The notes beneath the pieces were generated by a model that had not been told where the DNA came from, made no database searches, and saw only the letters and a program-made list of their open reading frames with translations. A stretch of DNA of 64,000 nucleotides from Pseudomonas marincola (GTDB taxonomy: Bacteria > Pseudomonadota > Gammaproteobacteria > Pseudomonadales > Pseudomonadaceae): NCBI RefSeq assembly GCF_900116605.1, contig NZ_FPBC01000001.1, positions 620,001-684,000 of the forward strand, read 5' to 3'. The stretch's first letter is position 1; each line of letters begins with the position of its first letter. The position numbers and the translations under genes are program-made. This document shows positions 1-9,008 of the stretch, one piece after another.

Positions 1-698
1 ATGAAGAAGGCATGTGGCTGCATCGCTGCAAAAGCACGCGCATTGAAAAGATTGTGGGTTTGCGCCAACGCCGGGGCCAGGCATGCAACGTAATCAGACG
101 CGCTGAGAAGCTGCTCGAAAGACACCTGTTTTATGTTTACGTCTCCCACATCAACGTGCGGGTCATTGACCAGTACGCGCATGCCCAGGGCATTGGCCAC
201 AGCGGCCAATTTGCGGCCGATACAGCCATAGCCGACGATACCCAGCACTGATCCGCGCAACTCACGTCCCATCAGGGCTTCGGGCGACTGACCTTGCCAG
301 AAAGCGGCAGCGGCGCGGGTAATCCCCCGGCTTAGGTCGATCATTACGCCGATGATCCACTCACTGACAGAGGTATCAAAACCCGGCGTTGCGCGGGTAA
401 CCAACACGCCATGCCGACTCGCCGCCTCGACATCAATCGAACGAATATCGACCGCAACACGGCAGACCGCAAGCAACTCTGGGAGCTGCTCGAATAAAGC
501 CGCAGGGGCAGGCGCTTCACGGCTGGAAACTATGATCTGGCAGCCTTGCGCCAACTCGGCGAGCTGCTCCAGCGACAAGACTTCATCATGTGGATTGAGT
601 ACGACCTCACCCATTTGCTGGAGCTCTTTGAGCGCTCGGTCTCCGTAAAAATTAGCTCGATTTACCGGGGAGTGACTCAACAATATCTTTGTCATCAT
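1..698 (-). CDS. NAD-dependent D-2-hydroxyacid dehydrogenase (partial)
   Basis: The C-terminus lies beyond the left edge; about 232 codons are visible. The protein begins MMTKILLSHSP and contains a Rossmann nucleotide-binding motif, VGYGCIG (GxGxxG), near residue 150, followed by an acidic residue region (VNDPHVD). This is the layout of the D-isomer 2-hydroxyacid dehydrogenase family (SerA, glyoxylate/hydroxypyruvate reductase types), which interconverts 2-keto acids and D-2-hydroxy acids with NAD(P)H. The catalytic Arg, Glu and His region is only partly visible. It starts 14 bp after the LacI gene and is last in the visible TRAP operon, so it probably acts on the imported acid or an intermediate. 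The first of two adjacent ATGs was chosen; the second (695) is equally possible. The substrate is not predictable. Confidence 0.85.
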   Translation of the reverse strand, partial: MMTKILLSHSPVNRANFYGDRALKELQQMGEVVLNPHDEVLSLEQLAELAQGCQIIVSSREAPAPAALFEQLPELLAVCRVAVDIRSIDVEAASRHGVLVTRATPGFDTSVSEWIIGVMIDLSRGITRAAAAFWQGQSPEALMGRELRGSVLGIVGYGCIGRKLAAVANALGMRVLVNDPHVDVGDVNIKQVSFEQLLSASDYVACLAPALAQTHNLFNARAFAAMQPHAFF

Positions 699-712
699 GA
701 TACTCAAAACCT

Positions 713-1762
713 TTATTTACGAGCAGGCGCGGCCACGGAGTGACGCTCCACCAAGGCGGGTTGAAAGATGAAACTGCCGGGCACCATGTCTGGTTGGGAG
801 ACCCTGCCGATCGCGCGCTGGACCATGGCGTCAGCCATTGCTGCCAATGGCATTGCGACGGTGGTCAATCCTGGCTTGGTGAAAGCGGCTATCGACAAGT
901 CATCCATGCCTACAACAGAGACGTCTTCAGGAACGCGCAGGCCCAACCGATGCAGCCCGGACAGGAGCCCAATTGCCAGCATGTCATTGACGGTGACAAC
1001 GGCTGTTGGCATAGGCTGCATCTGCGCAATCTGTGAAGCCATTGCCGCGCCCAGCTCTGCCAATTCCGAGTCACCGAACGACTCCGCAACAGAGCCTTCG
1101 ATAACCTCGGCAGTCGCACAACCCGAGCTGTCGTGAATACGCCGCAAGAAGCCATTGATCTTGTCGGCTCGACTCACCGTTCTGCCGCGTGGCACCAGAA
1201 ACACCAGATGGCTGTGGCCATAAGACAGCAAATGATCAGCCGCCAAATAACCTGCACGAAAGTTGTCGGGGGCAATGTGATCGATCAGCGAACCCGACTC
1301 AGCCGGCGTGGTGCGGTCAAAGCTGACCACGCTCAAACCGTTCAATGCAGCCTCCTCCATATGCGCCTCATCGGCCATGGAAGAGACCACGATTACCGAA
1401 CGTATGCCAAAGGCGAGCAGGTCCTGAAACATCCCCGCTTCTTCGCTCGGGTTACGGTGGGTATTCCCCAGCAGCAAGCGATAACCGAATAGCTTTTGCG
1501 CCGACTTTTCAATTTCCAGCGCTATTTGACCGTACATGGGGTTGGCCGTAGAGGGCACCAGTAAACCCAGCATCGGTGTATGCCCGGTTTTAAGCTGGCG
1601 AGCGATGCGGTTGGGCCGGTAACCCAGCTGGTTGATCGCCTGCTCCACCCGCGCAAAGGTTTCTGCGCTGAGCTTTGAGGTCCGCTTGTTCATAACATTC
1701 GACACAGAGCTGACCGATACTCCAGCCAGCGCCGCTACATCATGAATAGTCGCCATGCTCAT
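713..1762 (-). CDS. LacI-family transcriptional regulator
   Basis: 349 aa. The N-terminal helix-turn-helix (residues about 4-24, TIHDVAALAGVSVSSVSNVM) and hinge helix (NRIARQLKTG) are typical of LacI/PurR repressors. They are followed by a periplasmic-binding-protein-like effector domain to the C-terminus (HDVAALAG at the start, VSVVGMDDLSIA near residue 280). The start codon overlaps the stop of the TRAP permease gene (ATGA), so it is co-translated with the transporter; an internal ATG two codons later is also possible. It probably represses its own operon in response to the imported acid. A good operator candidate, a 14-bp palindrome with a central CG, lies upstream of dctP at 4818-4831. 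The effector is unknown. Confidence 0.93.
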   Translation of the reverse strand: MSMATIHDVAALAGVSVSSVSNVMNKRTSKLSAETFARVEQAINQLGYRPNRIARQLKTGHTPMLGLLVPSTANPMYGQIALEIEKSAQKLFGYRLLLGNTHRNPSEEAGMFQDLLAFGIRSVIVVSSMADEAHMEEAALNGLSVVSFDRTTPAESGSLIDHIAPDNFRAGYLAADHLLSYGHSHLVFLVPRGRTVSRADKINGFLRRIHDSSGCATAEVIEGSVAESFGDSELAELGAAMASQIAQMQPMPTAVVTVNDMLAIGLLSGLHRLGLRVPEDVSVVGMDDLSIAAFTKPGLTTVAMPLAAMADAMVQRAIGRVSQPDMVPGSFIFQPALVERHSVAAPARK

Positions 1763-3702
1763 CCCGCCATATCAAACAGGCGTGGCAACCACAAAGAAAT
1801 GGTCGGCACGCATACAATCATCACCAGCATGAGCAACAGCAATAGCAGGTATTTCAGCAAGCGCCGCGATACATCCTCGACCCGTGTCCCCGTAATGGCG
1901 CATGTTGCGAAAAGCCCCAAACCGAAAGGCGGAGAGAACAAACCGAGGCCCATGGCAATCACCGCAACCGTGCCGAAATGCAAAGGATTGATGCCCACTT
2001 GCACCGCGATGGGCGCCAACAACGGGCCAAATATAATCAGTGCAGGAGCGCCTTCGAGCACAGCGCCAAACACCACCATGATGAGTACCGACACCAGCAT
2101 GAATGCCAGCGCACCGTGATCATGCGCCAGGCTCAGCATGGCATCAGAAATCATGGCGGGGATCTGCAGAATGGTCAGCGAGAACGCCACACTGGATGCG
2201 GCGGCGATAATGAACAAAATCCCCGCAGCCATTGCCGCCGCACGCATGAACAGCTTGCCCATGGCCGACCAGGTCAACTCTCGAAAGGCGATCCCCCCAA
2301 CGATCAATGCATACACAACAGCAAAGGCTGAGACCTCGGTGGACGTTGCCACGCCTGACGTTACGCCCTTGCCGATCATGGCAACCATGATCAACGCGAC
2401 AAGCGCACCGCCAATCAAACGCAGCATCGGACGGCGGTTGGGAAACGCAACGTTGGGGTCGACTTTCTTACCGACAATCACGGCCAATGTTGCCAATCCC
2501 AGCGCCATGAAAATCGCCGGCACGATACCCGCCAGAAACAGGCCGCCAATAGAAATATTGGCAACGAAACCCATGATGATCATATTGATACAAGGCGGGA
2601 TTGTTTCCGCCATTACTCCGGACGCCGCCAGTACCGCAGCGGTTTCATTCGGGTCTTGGCGGGTACGGCGCACGGCAGGGACGACGATCCCGCCCACCGC
2701 AGCGATGTCTGCCAACTTCGAACCAGAGACGCCAGAAAAGAATGCGGTGGCGAGAATCGCGATCAAATTCATCGAGCCCCGTACACGCCCGAAAATACGC
2801 ACCAGCATCTCGATTAGCCGCGTCGACATGCCGTTTACTTCCATGATCAGACCGGCCAGCACAAAGAAAGGAATCGCCAGCAGTACAAAGTGATCCATAC
2901 CCGCCATCACTTGCTGCGAATAGATAATCAGCGGCAAGGACGGGTCTACAAGAAAGTACACCAGTGCACAAAAGGCCAGGACAAACGCGATGGGCACGCC
3001 GCTCAGCAAGCCAATCACAAACCCGGCGAGCATCAAGTGCCAAGGCTGCAATGCATAGGCTTCAAAATAGCTATTCCAGCCCCACACCGCCATGCTGACG
3101 AGCACACAACCCAACAACGTCAGCCAGGTCATACGCGTGCTGCCGTTAACCGCATTGGCGATGCCAACAACACTCATCAACAGCGAACCGGCAAACACGG
3201 GCAGCACATTCATCGACTGCGGCATGCCCATTGGCGTCGTGACATTGGCAGCGTCCTGCAATAACTGCCATGAAGAAATGGCCAGCCCGATAGAAGTCCC
3301 TGCGACGATCCAACCCCCTACCTGCATAGAGACTTGCTGCCACGACTTGGGCAGCAACGTGCGGAAGAAATCGACATGAATATGTTGTTTGTGAGCGAGC
3401 ACCGTTGCACCGCCGAGAAACACCAACAACACCATCAAGCCCCGCGCAACTTCCTCGGCCCACTCCACAGGATGGTGCACGAAATAGCGCAGCACCACGG
3501 AGATGAAAACCACGCCAACATCAATGGCCAGGACCAATGCACACAAGCGCTCAATCCAGGTGCATAAGCCTGCGAGCAATCGCCCCGCGCCGGCTTCAGT
3601 GGTAAAGCCCCAGGCAGGGCTGACAACAGGTGCAGGGGCAGCAATCTGCTCTTCGCAGAAACCAGGGGGCGCCATGGGAACGGCACTGGGTGATGAGCTC
3701 AT
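1759..3702 (-). CDS. TRAP transporter fused permease (DctQ-DctM)
   Basis: 647 aa from the ATG at 3702; a TTG further upstream (3741) would add 13 residues but lies in the intergenic palindrome. The first about 200 residues hold four predicted membrane helices of the small DctQ subunit (VEWAEEVARGLMVLLVFLGG, a typical DctQ signature). The remaining about 430 residues are the large DctM subunit with repeated hydrophobic segments (PFFVLAGLIM, FFSGVSGSKLADIAAVGG, EGAPALIIFGPLLAPIA). Together they form the inner-membrane sodium-coupled symporter that accepts substrate from the periplasmic DctP protein. Q and M are usually separate genes, but the fusion is a known variant. It lies 65 bp after dctP, with a long palindrome in the gap, and overlaps the repressor gene by 4 bp. 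Confidence 0.93.
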   Translation of the reverse strand: MSSSPSAVPMAPPGFCEEQIAAPAPVVSPAWGFTTEAGAGRLLAGLCTWIERLCALVLAIDVGVVFISVVLRYFVHHPVEWAEEVARGLMVLLVFLGGATVLAHKQHIHVDFFRTLLPKSWQQVSMQVGGWIVAGTSIGLAISSWQLLQDAANVTTPMGMPQSMNVLPVFAGSLLMSVVGIANAVNGSTRMTWLTLLGCVLVSMAVWGWNSYFEAYALQPWHLMLAGFVIGLLSGVPIAFVLAFCALVYFLVDPSLPLIIYSQQVMAGMDHFVLLAIPFFVLAGLIMEVNGMSTRLIEMLVRIFGRVRGSMNLIAILATAFFSGVSGSKLADIAAVGGIVVPAVRRTRQDPNETAAVLAASGVMAETIPPCINMIIMGFVANISIGGLFLAGIVPAIFMALGLATLAVIVGKKVDPNVAFPNRRPMLRLIGGALVALIMVAMIGKGVTSGVATSTEVSAFAVVYALIVGGIAFRELTWSAMGKLFMRAAAMAAGILFIIAAASSVAFSLTILQIPAMISDAMLSLAHDHGALAFMLVSVLIMVVFGAVLEGAPALIIFGPLLAPIAVQVGINPLHFGTVAVIAMGLGLFSPPFGLGLFATCAITGTRVEDVSRRLLKYLLLLLLMLVMIVCVPTISLWLPRLFDMAG

Positions 3703-3740
3703 GGGTAGGATTCTCTTATAGTTGTAATGGTGCGCAATCA

Positions 3741-3762
3741 AAGGCCGGGCGCGCCCGGCCTT
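3741..3762 (-). terminator. 22-bp perfect palindrome between dctP and dctQM
   Basis: The sequence reads identically on both strands over 22 bases with a GC-rich core (GGCCGGGCGCGCCCGGCC). It lies six bases after the dctP stop. There is no U-tract, so it looks more like an mRNA-stabilising or attenuating hairpin than a full terminator. Such structures after binding-protein genes commonly raise the binding protein to permease ratio. Confidence 0.6.
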
Positions 3763-3767
3763 GGCAA

Positions 3768-4784
3768 TCAGGCGCGGGCGGCTTCGATTGCGCTGAGAGC
3801 CGGAGCGATTGCAGGGTTTTCACTGGCAAATGGCAGCCACAGTTTTTCGCGCATGGCGGCACGCACGGTTTCACGTTCGGACTGCGCCATCGGGAAGAAT
3901 TTAATGCCCGCTGTTTTCAGCGCATTAATGGCATCAGTGCCCTTGGTCGCCGCAATTGCCCGCTGCTGTACGCTGGCGTCCCGTGCTGCCTGAAGAAACA
4001 GCGGCTGCAAGTCTTTGGGAATCTTCGCCAACGTGCGCTTGCCCATCACCGCGATGCACGGGCTGAACAGGTGATCGGTTTGCCAACTGTTGCTCACTGT
4101 CTCGTTGAGCTTATTGGCCAGGATCGTGCCGGCGTCCAACTCGAAGCCTTCAACCACACCTGTTTGCACGGCGGTGTAGATCTCGTTGAATGGAATAGGT
4201 GTAGGGATCGCGCCCATTACTTTGAATGTTTCGATAAACGCAGGCGTCGGCAGCACACGAAGCTTCACATTCTTCATCGAGGCCATGTCTTTGACTTCAG
4301 GCTTGGTGTACACACTGCGTGCAGTGAAGTGCGATCCCCAGCCGACAATCGAACAACCCGACCGTGCTTCCAGCATCTTGTTGTAGATATCACCGACGCC
4401 ATTGTCGATCGACTTGCTGACGTGATCGTAGCTGTCGAACAGAAAACCCAGGTCGAGCAGGGTCAACTCTGGAAGCGCAGTCGCCCAAATTGAGCTGCCT
4501 GAAACCATCATATCGATAGAACCCAGGCGCACTTGCTGCACCACATCAGCCTCTTTACCCAACTGACCATTGGGGAAGAAGTCGATGCGAACCTGGTCGC
4601 CGAGCAGTTTTTTAAGGTTGTCGCGGAACAGGGTATAAAACAAATAATGTGCAGAGTTGTCATCTGCCGACAACGTCGATGACAGGCGAATGACCGGGGT
4701 AGCGGCGTAACTGACTTTAGGGAGAGTAAGCGCTGCAGCCCCAATAGCGGCGGTCTGCACGAAACGACGGCGAGTCAGATTCAT
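3768..4784 (-). CDS. TRAP transporter periplasmic solute-binding protein (DctP family)
   Basis: 338 aa. It begins with a twin-arginine-like signal (TRRRFVQTAAIGAAAL, cleavage near SYA-AT), implying export, possibly folded, to the periplasm. The mature protein has DctP family features: DNLKKLLGDQVRIDFFPNGQLGKEADVVQQVRLG and, near residue 170, the region around KNVKLRVLPTPAFIETFKVMGAIPTPIPF. The Arg of LRVLPTP corresponds to the conserved carboxylate-binding arginine of TRAP receptors, so the ligand is probably an organic acid. It is the first gene of the operon, with a good AAGGA ribosome site. The ligand cannot be named from sequence. Confidence 0.93.
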   Translation of the reverse strand: MNLTRRRFVQTAAIGAAALTLPKVSYAATPVIRLSSTLSADDNSAHYLFYTLFRDNLKKLLGDQVRIDFFPNGQLGKEADVVQQVRLGSIDMMVSGSSIWATALPELTLLDLGFLFDSYDHVSKSIDNGVGDIYNKMLEARSGCSIVGWGSHFTARSVYTKPEVKDMASMKNVKLRVLPTPAFIETFKVMGAIPTPIPFNEIYTAVQTGVVEGFELDAGTILANKLNETVSNSWQTDHLFSPCIAVMGKRTLAKIPKDLQPLFLQAARDASVQQRAIAATKGTDAINALKTAGIKFFPMAQSERETVRAAMREKLWLPFASENPAIAPALSAIEAARA

Positions 4785-4797
4785 GGGTGATCCTTTT

Positions 4798-4805
4798 TTA
4801 TTATT
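4798..4805 (-). promoter_or_regulatory. Candidate Hfq/Crc A-rich motif before dctP
   Basis: The message reads AATAATAA directly upstream of the Shine-Dalgarno AAAAAAGGA of dctP. This matches the AANAANAA pattern bound by Hfq with Crc in Pseudomonas catabolite repression. Similar motifs occur at tctC, the SDR gene, the kinase gene and oprD in this region. Confidence 0.45.
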
Positions 4806-4817
4806 AAGTTATTTTTG

Positions 4818-4831
4818 GTAAAACGTTTTAC
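4818..4831. promoter_or_regulatory. LacI-type operator palindrome upstream of dctP
   Basis: GTAAAACGTTTTAC is a perfect 14-bp palindrome with a central CG, the usual form of a LacI/GalR-family operator. It lies 34 bp upstream of the dctP start codon. The operon encodes its own LacI-family protein three genes downstream, which is the natural ligand. The assignment is inferred. Confidence 0.65.
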
Positions 4832-4836
4832 TAAAT

Positions 4837-4854
4837 AGCAAACAAATACTAACA
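4837..4854 (-). promoter_or_regulatory. Shared upstream element, copy 1 (dctP)
   Basis: On the minus strand this reads TGTTAGTATTTGTTTGCT, which matches 15 of 18 positions of the elements at 9415-9433 and 14312-14330. It lies just upstream of the LacI-type palindrome. Possible binding site of the GntR/FCD regulator encoded next door. The remainder of the 314-bp gap to 5098 shows no gene. Confidence 0.5.
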
Positions 4855-5098
4855 TCTAATTACAAATTATCAATCTTGATTTTGGATATTTTCAGCGCGA
4901 CTTTTGGCTAATAATTAGCGCCGAGAAGCAGGCTCAAGTACTGCAACAGAAGCCGTCAGGCAGCGTTGAGCCCTGCCCTGCCAGGGACAGAAAAATCGAG
5001 GGAGTAGATAGGTATGGGCCGGACCATGGTTGTCATGGCTGGGCCGAGATACAGAAACTGGGCAGAGCACCCAGTCAGAGGCAAAGCAACACGTTCAG

Positions 5099-5800
5099 CT
5101 AGCTCGATGTTCCTTCGAACATACGGCGCCGGGCGTTCTCCAGATGAATGCGCATGCTCTCAGCCGCTTTGTGCTGATCTTTCTCAACAATCGCTGTGAC
5201 CACCGCCAAATGTTCATCCTGAACAATTTTGAGCCGTTCCTCCGACGCCAGTAACGACAGGCCCCGGGTAAGGTTCATGCCCTCTTTGATGCTTTTGTTC
5301 AACGACTTGAGAACGGTCGCATAGTAATGGTTGCTGGAGGCCTCGGTGATTGCCAAGTGGAACTCAAAGTCCTCGTTGGTCGCGCGGTCATGCTTGATAT
5401 TGGCCTGATGAATCGCCTCATAACGTGCCCAGATCGTATCCAACTGCTCAGAGGTACGCCGGATAGCAGCGAGGCCGGCGGCACTGGACTCAATATTGGT
5501 GCGAAATTCAAAGCAGCGCTGGATATCGGCAATGCTGGAGATCTGGGCGAACTCAAGCACTGCGCTGTCTGGACGATTAATCACATAGCTGCCCGATCCC
5601 CGGCGTGACACCACCAGATTATCTTCACGCAGGCGAGCCAGCGCATCCCTGAGCACCGGGCGCGAAACGCTGTAGCGCTCACATAGGTCTGCCTCAGTCG
5701 GTAACTTCTGATTCACCGAGAAATCACCGCTGATAATCGAAGACAAAATCTTCTCATAAACGACCGATGATAAAGAGTGCTTTTCAGCTTGAGCTTTCAT
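5099..5800 (-). CDS. GntR-family regulator with FCD domain
   Basis: 233 aa. The N-terminal winged helix (residues about 10-75) includes ISGDFSVNQKLPTEADLCERYSVSRPVLRDALARLREDNLVVSRRGSGSYV, the classic GntR motif. The all-helical FCD effector domain occupies about 85-225 (RTNIESSAAGLAA, DFEFHLAITEASSN, EHLAVVTAIVEKDQHKAAESMRIHLENARRRMF), carrying the Asp and His metal-ligand positions of the family. FCD regulators respond to organic or sugar acids. It lies between the TRAP and Tct operons and probably controls one or both, possibly through the repeated element at 4837, 9415 and 14312. It is transcribed from its own promoter in the 5801-6021 gap. Confidence 0.93.
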   Translation of the reverse strand: MKAQAEKHSLSSVVYEKILSSIISGDFSVNQKLPTEADLCERYSVSRPVLRDALARLREDNLVVSRRGSGSYVINRPDSAVLEFAQISSIADIQRCFEFRTNIESSAAGLAAIRRTSEQLDTIWARYEAIHQANIKHDRATNEDFEFHLAITEASSNHYYATVLKSLNKSIKEGMNLTRGLSLLASEERLKIVQDEHLAVVTAIVEKDQHKAAESMRIHLENARRRMFEGTSS

Positions 5801-5973
5801 TGAATACTTGTCCTAAACCACAGCAGATAAAACACTCACGCACGGCCAATCACATGTAGCCCCAGACACTCGAGACTCTAAATAGTAATCAACTGAGATT
5901 GGCAGCTACTCGGGGCGGGCTTCCGCAAAGCATGGCGTCGCAACGATCTTACTCAACTCGCGACTCACAACGC

Positions 5974-6003
5974 AAAAAAATCCCCGCCACAACAGTGACG
6001 GGA
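5974..6003 (-). terminator. Rho-independent terminator of the tctCBA operon
   Basis: On the minus strand CCCGTCAC-tgtt-GTGGCGGG forms an 8-bp stem with one G-U pair and is followed by a run of seven T. It lies 18 bp after the tctA stop codon. Confidence 0.85.
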
Positions 6004-6021
6004 ATTAACTCGCCGGTTTGA

Positions 6022-7524
6022 TTAACTGAATGAGAGGTTGGTTTTACGCCGCCCTGCGGCAATGCCATTGACCACAATCATCCCCCAGATCAGCACCGCA
6101 GCCACTGCGAGCACGGTCGCGATTGGTCGATCGACAAACGAGCTCAGGTCGCCATTCGATTTGATAATAGAGCGCATGAAGTTACTTTCAATTATCGGCC
6201 CCAAAATGACCGCCAGAATCAAAGGCCCAATCGGAAAGTCGTTCTCGGCCATCACGAAACCAAGAAGCCCGAAAGCCAGCATGATCCAGATATCAAACAT
6301 CGAGTTGTTAGCGGCAAACGAGCCAACCATGCAGAAAACCAAAATGAGAGGGAATAAAACCCCCGATGGAATCGACAGGATATGACGCGCCCCTTTAATC
6401 GCCATGAAACCAAGCGGTAGAAGCAACAGGTTCGCCACGACAAACACCATGAATATAGCGTTGACCAACGGGCCTTCATTAACAAATACGTCTGGGCCTG
6501 GCGTGATGCCCTTGGTCATCAACACGCCAATGATAATCGCCGTGACAGTGTCGCCAGGAATGCCAAAAACCAATGCCGGAATATAGGCACCCGACAACGA
6601 TGCATTATTGGCAGAGCTTGCGGATATCAGCCCTTCAGGATGGCCCGTGCCGAACTTTTCCGGTGTGCGAGAGAACTTGCGGGCGATGGCATAGCTGATC
6701 CATGACGCGATGTCGGCACCGGCGCCCGGTAACGCACCGATCAACGTGCCCAGCACCCCGCCTCTGGCAACGCCGAACTTGTACTTCCAGAGCAATGAAC
6801 CAACACCTGCGAACGGGCTTTTAACGTCAGTTTGCATGGGCGGTGTGGGGTTCTTGCTTTCAGGCATGCGCCGGATCAGTTCCGAGATCGCAAACAAGCC
6901 GATCAAGACTGGCAGAATCGATATACCCGCCAACAGATCGTAGCTGCCTAATGTGAAGCGAACCTGCCCTGACACGCTGTCCATGCCAACCATCGAAATG
7001 GCCAAGCCCACCAGCATCGAAATAGCCCCTTTTAAAGGGTCACCACCCGAAACCAATATCGCGCACGACAACCCCAACAGCGCCAGCCAGAAGTATTCAT
7101 CGCTGGTGAACTGAATGGCGAAATTGGCAATCAGCGGAGCAAAGGACGCCAGGCACAAAACACCAATCAACCCACCGAACATTGAGCAGACCACATTCAG
7201 GCCCAACGCGACGCCAACCTTGCCCTGCTTACCCATCAAGTACGCCTCATCGGTATAAACCGCTGAGGCAGGCGTACCGGGAATTCGCAACAATGCCCCC
7301 GGTATATCCCCGGCCACAATTGCCATCGCAGTAGCAGACACAATGGCTGCAATTGCCGGCAATGGTTCCATGAAGAATGTGACGGGCACCAACAGTGCCG
7401 TTGCCATGGTTGCCGTAAGCCCCGGAATAGCGCCCATAAACAGCCCAAACACGGAAGCGGCAAGGATGATAAACATGACATCCCAGGTAAAAACGAGGGA
7501 TGTTGCAGCGATAAAACTGTCCAT
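6022..7524 (-). CDS. Tripartite tricarboxylate transporter large permease (TctA family)
   Basis: 500 aa from the ATG at 7524, which overlaps the tctB stop (TGATG); this is the usual TctA length. About 11-12 hydrophobic segments are visible. Family motifs include GAIPGLTATMATALLVPVTF near residue 30 and GALPGAGADIASWISYAIARK near residue 260, the two pseudo-repeat loops that line the transport path. TctA with TctB forms the inner-membrane symporter, fed by the periplasmic TctC. It is the last gene of tctC-tctB-tctA and is followed by a terminator. A longer open frame upstream overlaps tctB and is not needed. Confidence 0.94.
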   Translation of the reverse strand: MDSFIAATSLVFTWDVMFIILAASVFGLFMGAIPGLTATMATALLVPVTFFMEPLPAIAAIVSATAMAIVAGDIPGALLRIPGTPASAVYTDEAYLMGKQGKVGVALGLNVVCSMFGGLIGVLCLASFAPLIANFAIQFTSDEYFWLALLGLSCAILVSGGDPLKGAISMLVGLAISMVGMDSVSGQVRFTLGSYDLLAGISILPVLIGLFAISELIRRMPESKNPTPPMQTDVKSPFAGVGSLLWKYKFGVARGGVLGTLIGALPGAGADIASWISYAIARKFSRTPEKFGTGHPEGLISASSANNASLSGAYIPALVFGIPGDTVTAIIIGVLMTKGITPGPDVFVNEGPLVNAIFMVFVVANLLLLPLGFMAIKGARHILSIPSGVLFPLILVFCMVGSFAANNSMFDIWIMLAFGLLGFVMAENDFPIGPLILAVILGPIIESNFMRSIIKSNGDLSSFVDRPIATVLAVAAVLIWGMIVVNGIAAGRRKTNLSFS

Positions 7525-7994
7525 CAGTAGATCACCTTTTCCAAGATACCCAGCTCGAGCGGTACCTGTAAAAGGCGACCGAAAACACCCCAGATGACAG
7601 CAGTAGAAATGACTGCAATCGAAACGGCTATCAACCAACTCGGCCGATACAAGCAATACAGCAGCACACTCAACAGTGTCGACGCGACCACCGGAAAGCC
7701 CAGAATTGGCGTTAGCACTATATAAGCTACGATCACTGCGACGATGCCTAGCAGGGTCAGGTAGAACTGTTTAATCGGCACCGCATTGGCCCAGACCATC
7801 CAACGGGTATTGCTGCGCAAACCGCGTAGCACCAACAACCCGCCGAAAGCCATTAAAAGCCCTCCGATAACAGCCGGAAATGTGCCGGCGCCATACGCCT
7901 GATGCGGCAGATTGGCCAGCCCCCGGGAATTGGCAATCACCAATATCCCAAAAATTAGCGTCACTGCCCCTGTGACCTTGTCATTGGTACGCAT
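7524..7994 (-). CDS. Tripartite tricarboxylate transporter small permease (TctB family)
   Basis: 156 aa with four predicted membrane helices (VTGAVTLIFGILVIANSRGL, TFPAVIGGLLMAFGGLLVL, FYLTLLGIVAVIVAYIVLTPILGF, WLIAVSIAVISTAVIWGVFGRLLQVPL). The YGAGTFP stretch after helix 1 is typical of TctB. It has a good AGAGGA ribosome site and overlaps tctA by one base. It is the auxiliary membrane subunit of the Tct system. Confidence 0.9.
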   Translation of the reverse strand: MRTNDKVTGAVTLIFGILVIANSRGLANLPHQAYGAGTFPAVIGGLLMAFGGLLVLRGLRSNTRWMVWANAVPIKQFYLTLLGIVAVIVAYIVLTPILGFPVVASTLLSVLLYCLYRPSWLIAVSIAVISTAVIWGVFGRLLQVPLELGILEKVIY

Positions 7995-8020
7995 ACTGCT
8001 GTCCTCTGGGTCACGCAGGC

Positions 8021-8989
8021 TTAGTTAGCCAGCCCAAGCTTTTTGATCGTTACGGCGTTCTTTTCATCCTGCTCTTTCATGTACGCCTCAAAGCCTGCGG
8101 CATCTGCCCAGACAGGACCGAACCCACGGCTGTTCATGAAGGTTTGAAATGACTCGGAGTTGAAGACTTTCTCTGCCGCTGCAGCCAAGCGCTTGCTGAC
8201 ATCTTCTGGCAAGTTGGCAGGCCCGACAAAACCGCGCCATGAGCCTTGAGTCCAGTCTTTACCGGTAACTTCTTTAGCCGCCGGGATGTCTGGAAATGCA
8301 CTCAAACGGTCATTGGACAGAACAGCGAGTGTGCGCACACGACCTGACTGACGCATAGACTCGGTTTCAGGGAGCGATGAGAAAACAATATTCACACCAT
8401 TTGCAGCCAGCTCTTGCAGGCCTGGCGCTGCCCCTTCACTTGGCACCAGATTGATGCTTTGCGGGTCAATGCCCTGCTGGTCGATGAAGCCGGCAAACGA
8501 CAAGTGATAGGCTGCGCCCGGCGCTGAACCCGAAACCACGTAGGTATTGGGCTTGGCTTTAAGGTCGGCCAATGCATCGCCAAGGGTTTTCCAGGGAGAA
8601 TCCGCATTCACGGTGAACGCGGCGTAATCAACGTTAAGCAGAGCAATCGGGGTGAAATCGGTGTATGAGATGTTGGCCGTGCCGATGTGCTTATAGGTGG
8701 CGATTTCGGCAGTACCCAACCCCAGAGTGTAGCCATCTGGCTTAGCCATTTTCATCGCCATGTGGCCGACAACGCCCGCGCCACCGGTCTTGTTCACAAC
8801 ATTCACCGGCTGGCCAAGTTCCTCTTGAAGGCCCATTGCCAACTGACGACCGACAGCGTCAGAGCCGCCGCCAGCAGACCACGGCACAATCAAGGTGATC
8901 GGCTTGGATGGATAGTTCGCAGCACCGAAAGCAGCGCTGGCAGAAAGAGTCATAACAGTGGCGCATAGAACTGTGGATAGCTTACGCAT
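8021..8989 (-). CDS. Tripartite tricarboxylate transporter solute-binding protein (TctC/Bug family)
   Basis: 322 aa. The ATG at 8989 was chosen because TGAGG precedes it at good spacing; a start at 9001 would put that site inside the gene. The signal peptide is MRKLSTVLCATVMTLSASAAFG-A. The mature N-terminus YPSKPITLIVPWSAGGGSDAVGRQLA is the Bug-family signature, whose loop holds carboxylate ligands through water. The protein delivers an organic acid to TctAB. It is the first gene of the Tct operon, divergent from the SDR gene across a 550-bp regulatory gap. The ligand is not assigned. Confidence 0.93.
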   Translation of the reverse strand: MRKLSTVLCATVMTLSASAAFGAANYPSKPITLIVPWSAGGGSDAVGRQLAMGLQEELGQPVNVVNKTGGAGVVGHMAMKMAKPDGYTLGLGTAEIATYKHIGTANISYTDFTPIALLNVDYAAFTVNADSPWKTLGDALADLKAKPNTYVVSGSAPGAAYHLSFAGFIDQQGIDPQSINLVPSEGAAPGLQELAANGVNIVFSSLPETESMRQSGRVRTLAVLSNDRLSAFPDIPAAKEVTGKDWTQGSWRGFVGPANLPEDVSKRLAAAAEKVFNSESFQTFMNSRGFGPVWADAAGFEAYMKEQDEKNAVTIKKLGLAN

Positions 8990-9000
8990 TACAAACCTCA

Positions 9001-9008
9001 TTATTTTT
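9001..9008 (-). promoter_or_regulatory. Candidate Hfq/Crc A-rich motif before tctC
   Basis: AAAAATAA on the mRNA strand lies directly before the TGAGG ribosome site of tctC, fitting the AANAANAA pattern of Pseudomonas catabolite-repression targets. Confidence 0.4.

Noticed and set aside
2138-2893. Plus-strand open frame (251 codons) opposite the TRAP permease
   Set aside because: Low-complexity Ala/Pro/Ile-rich shadow translation of a membrane protein gene.
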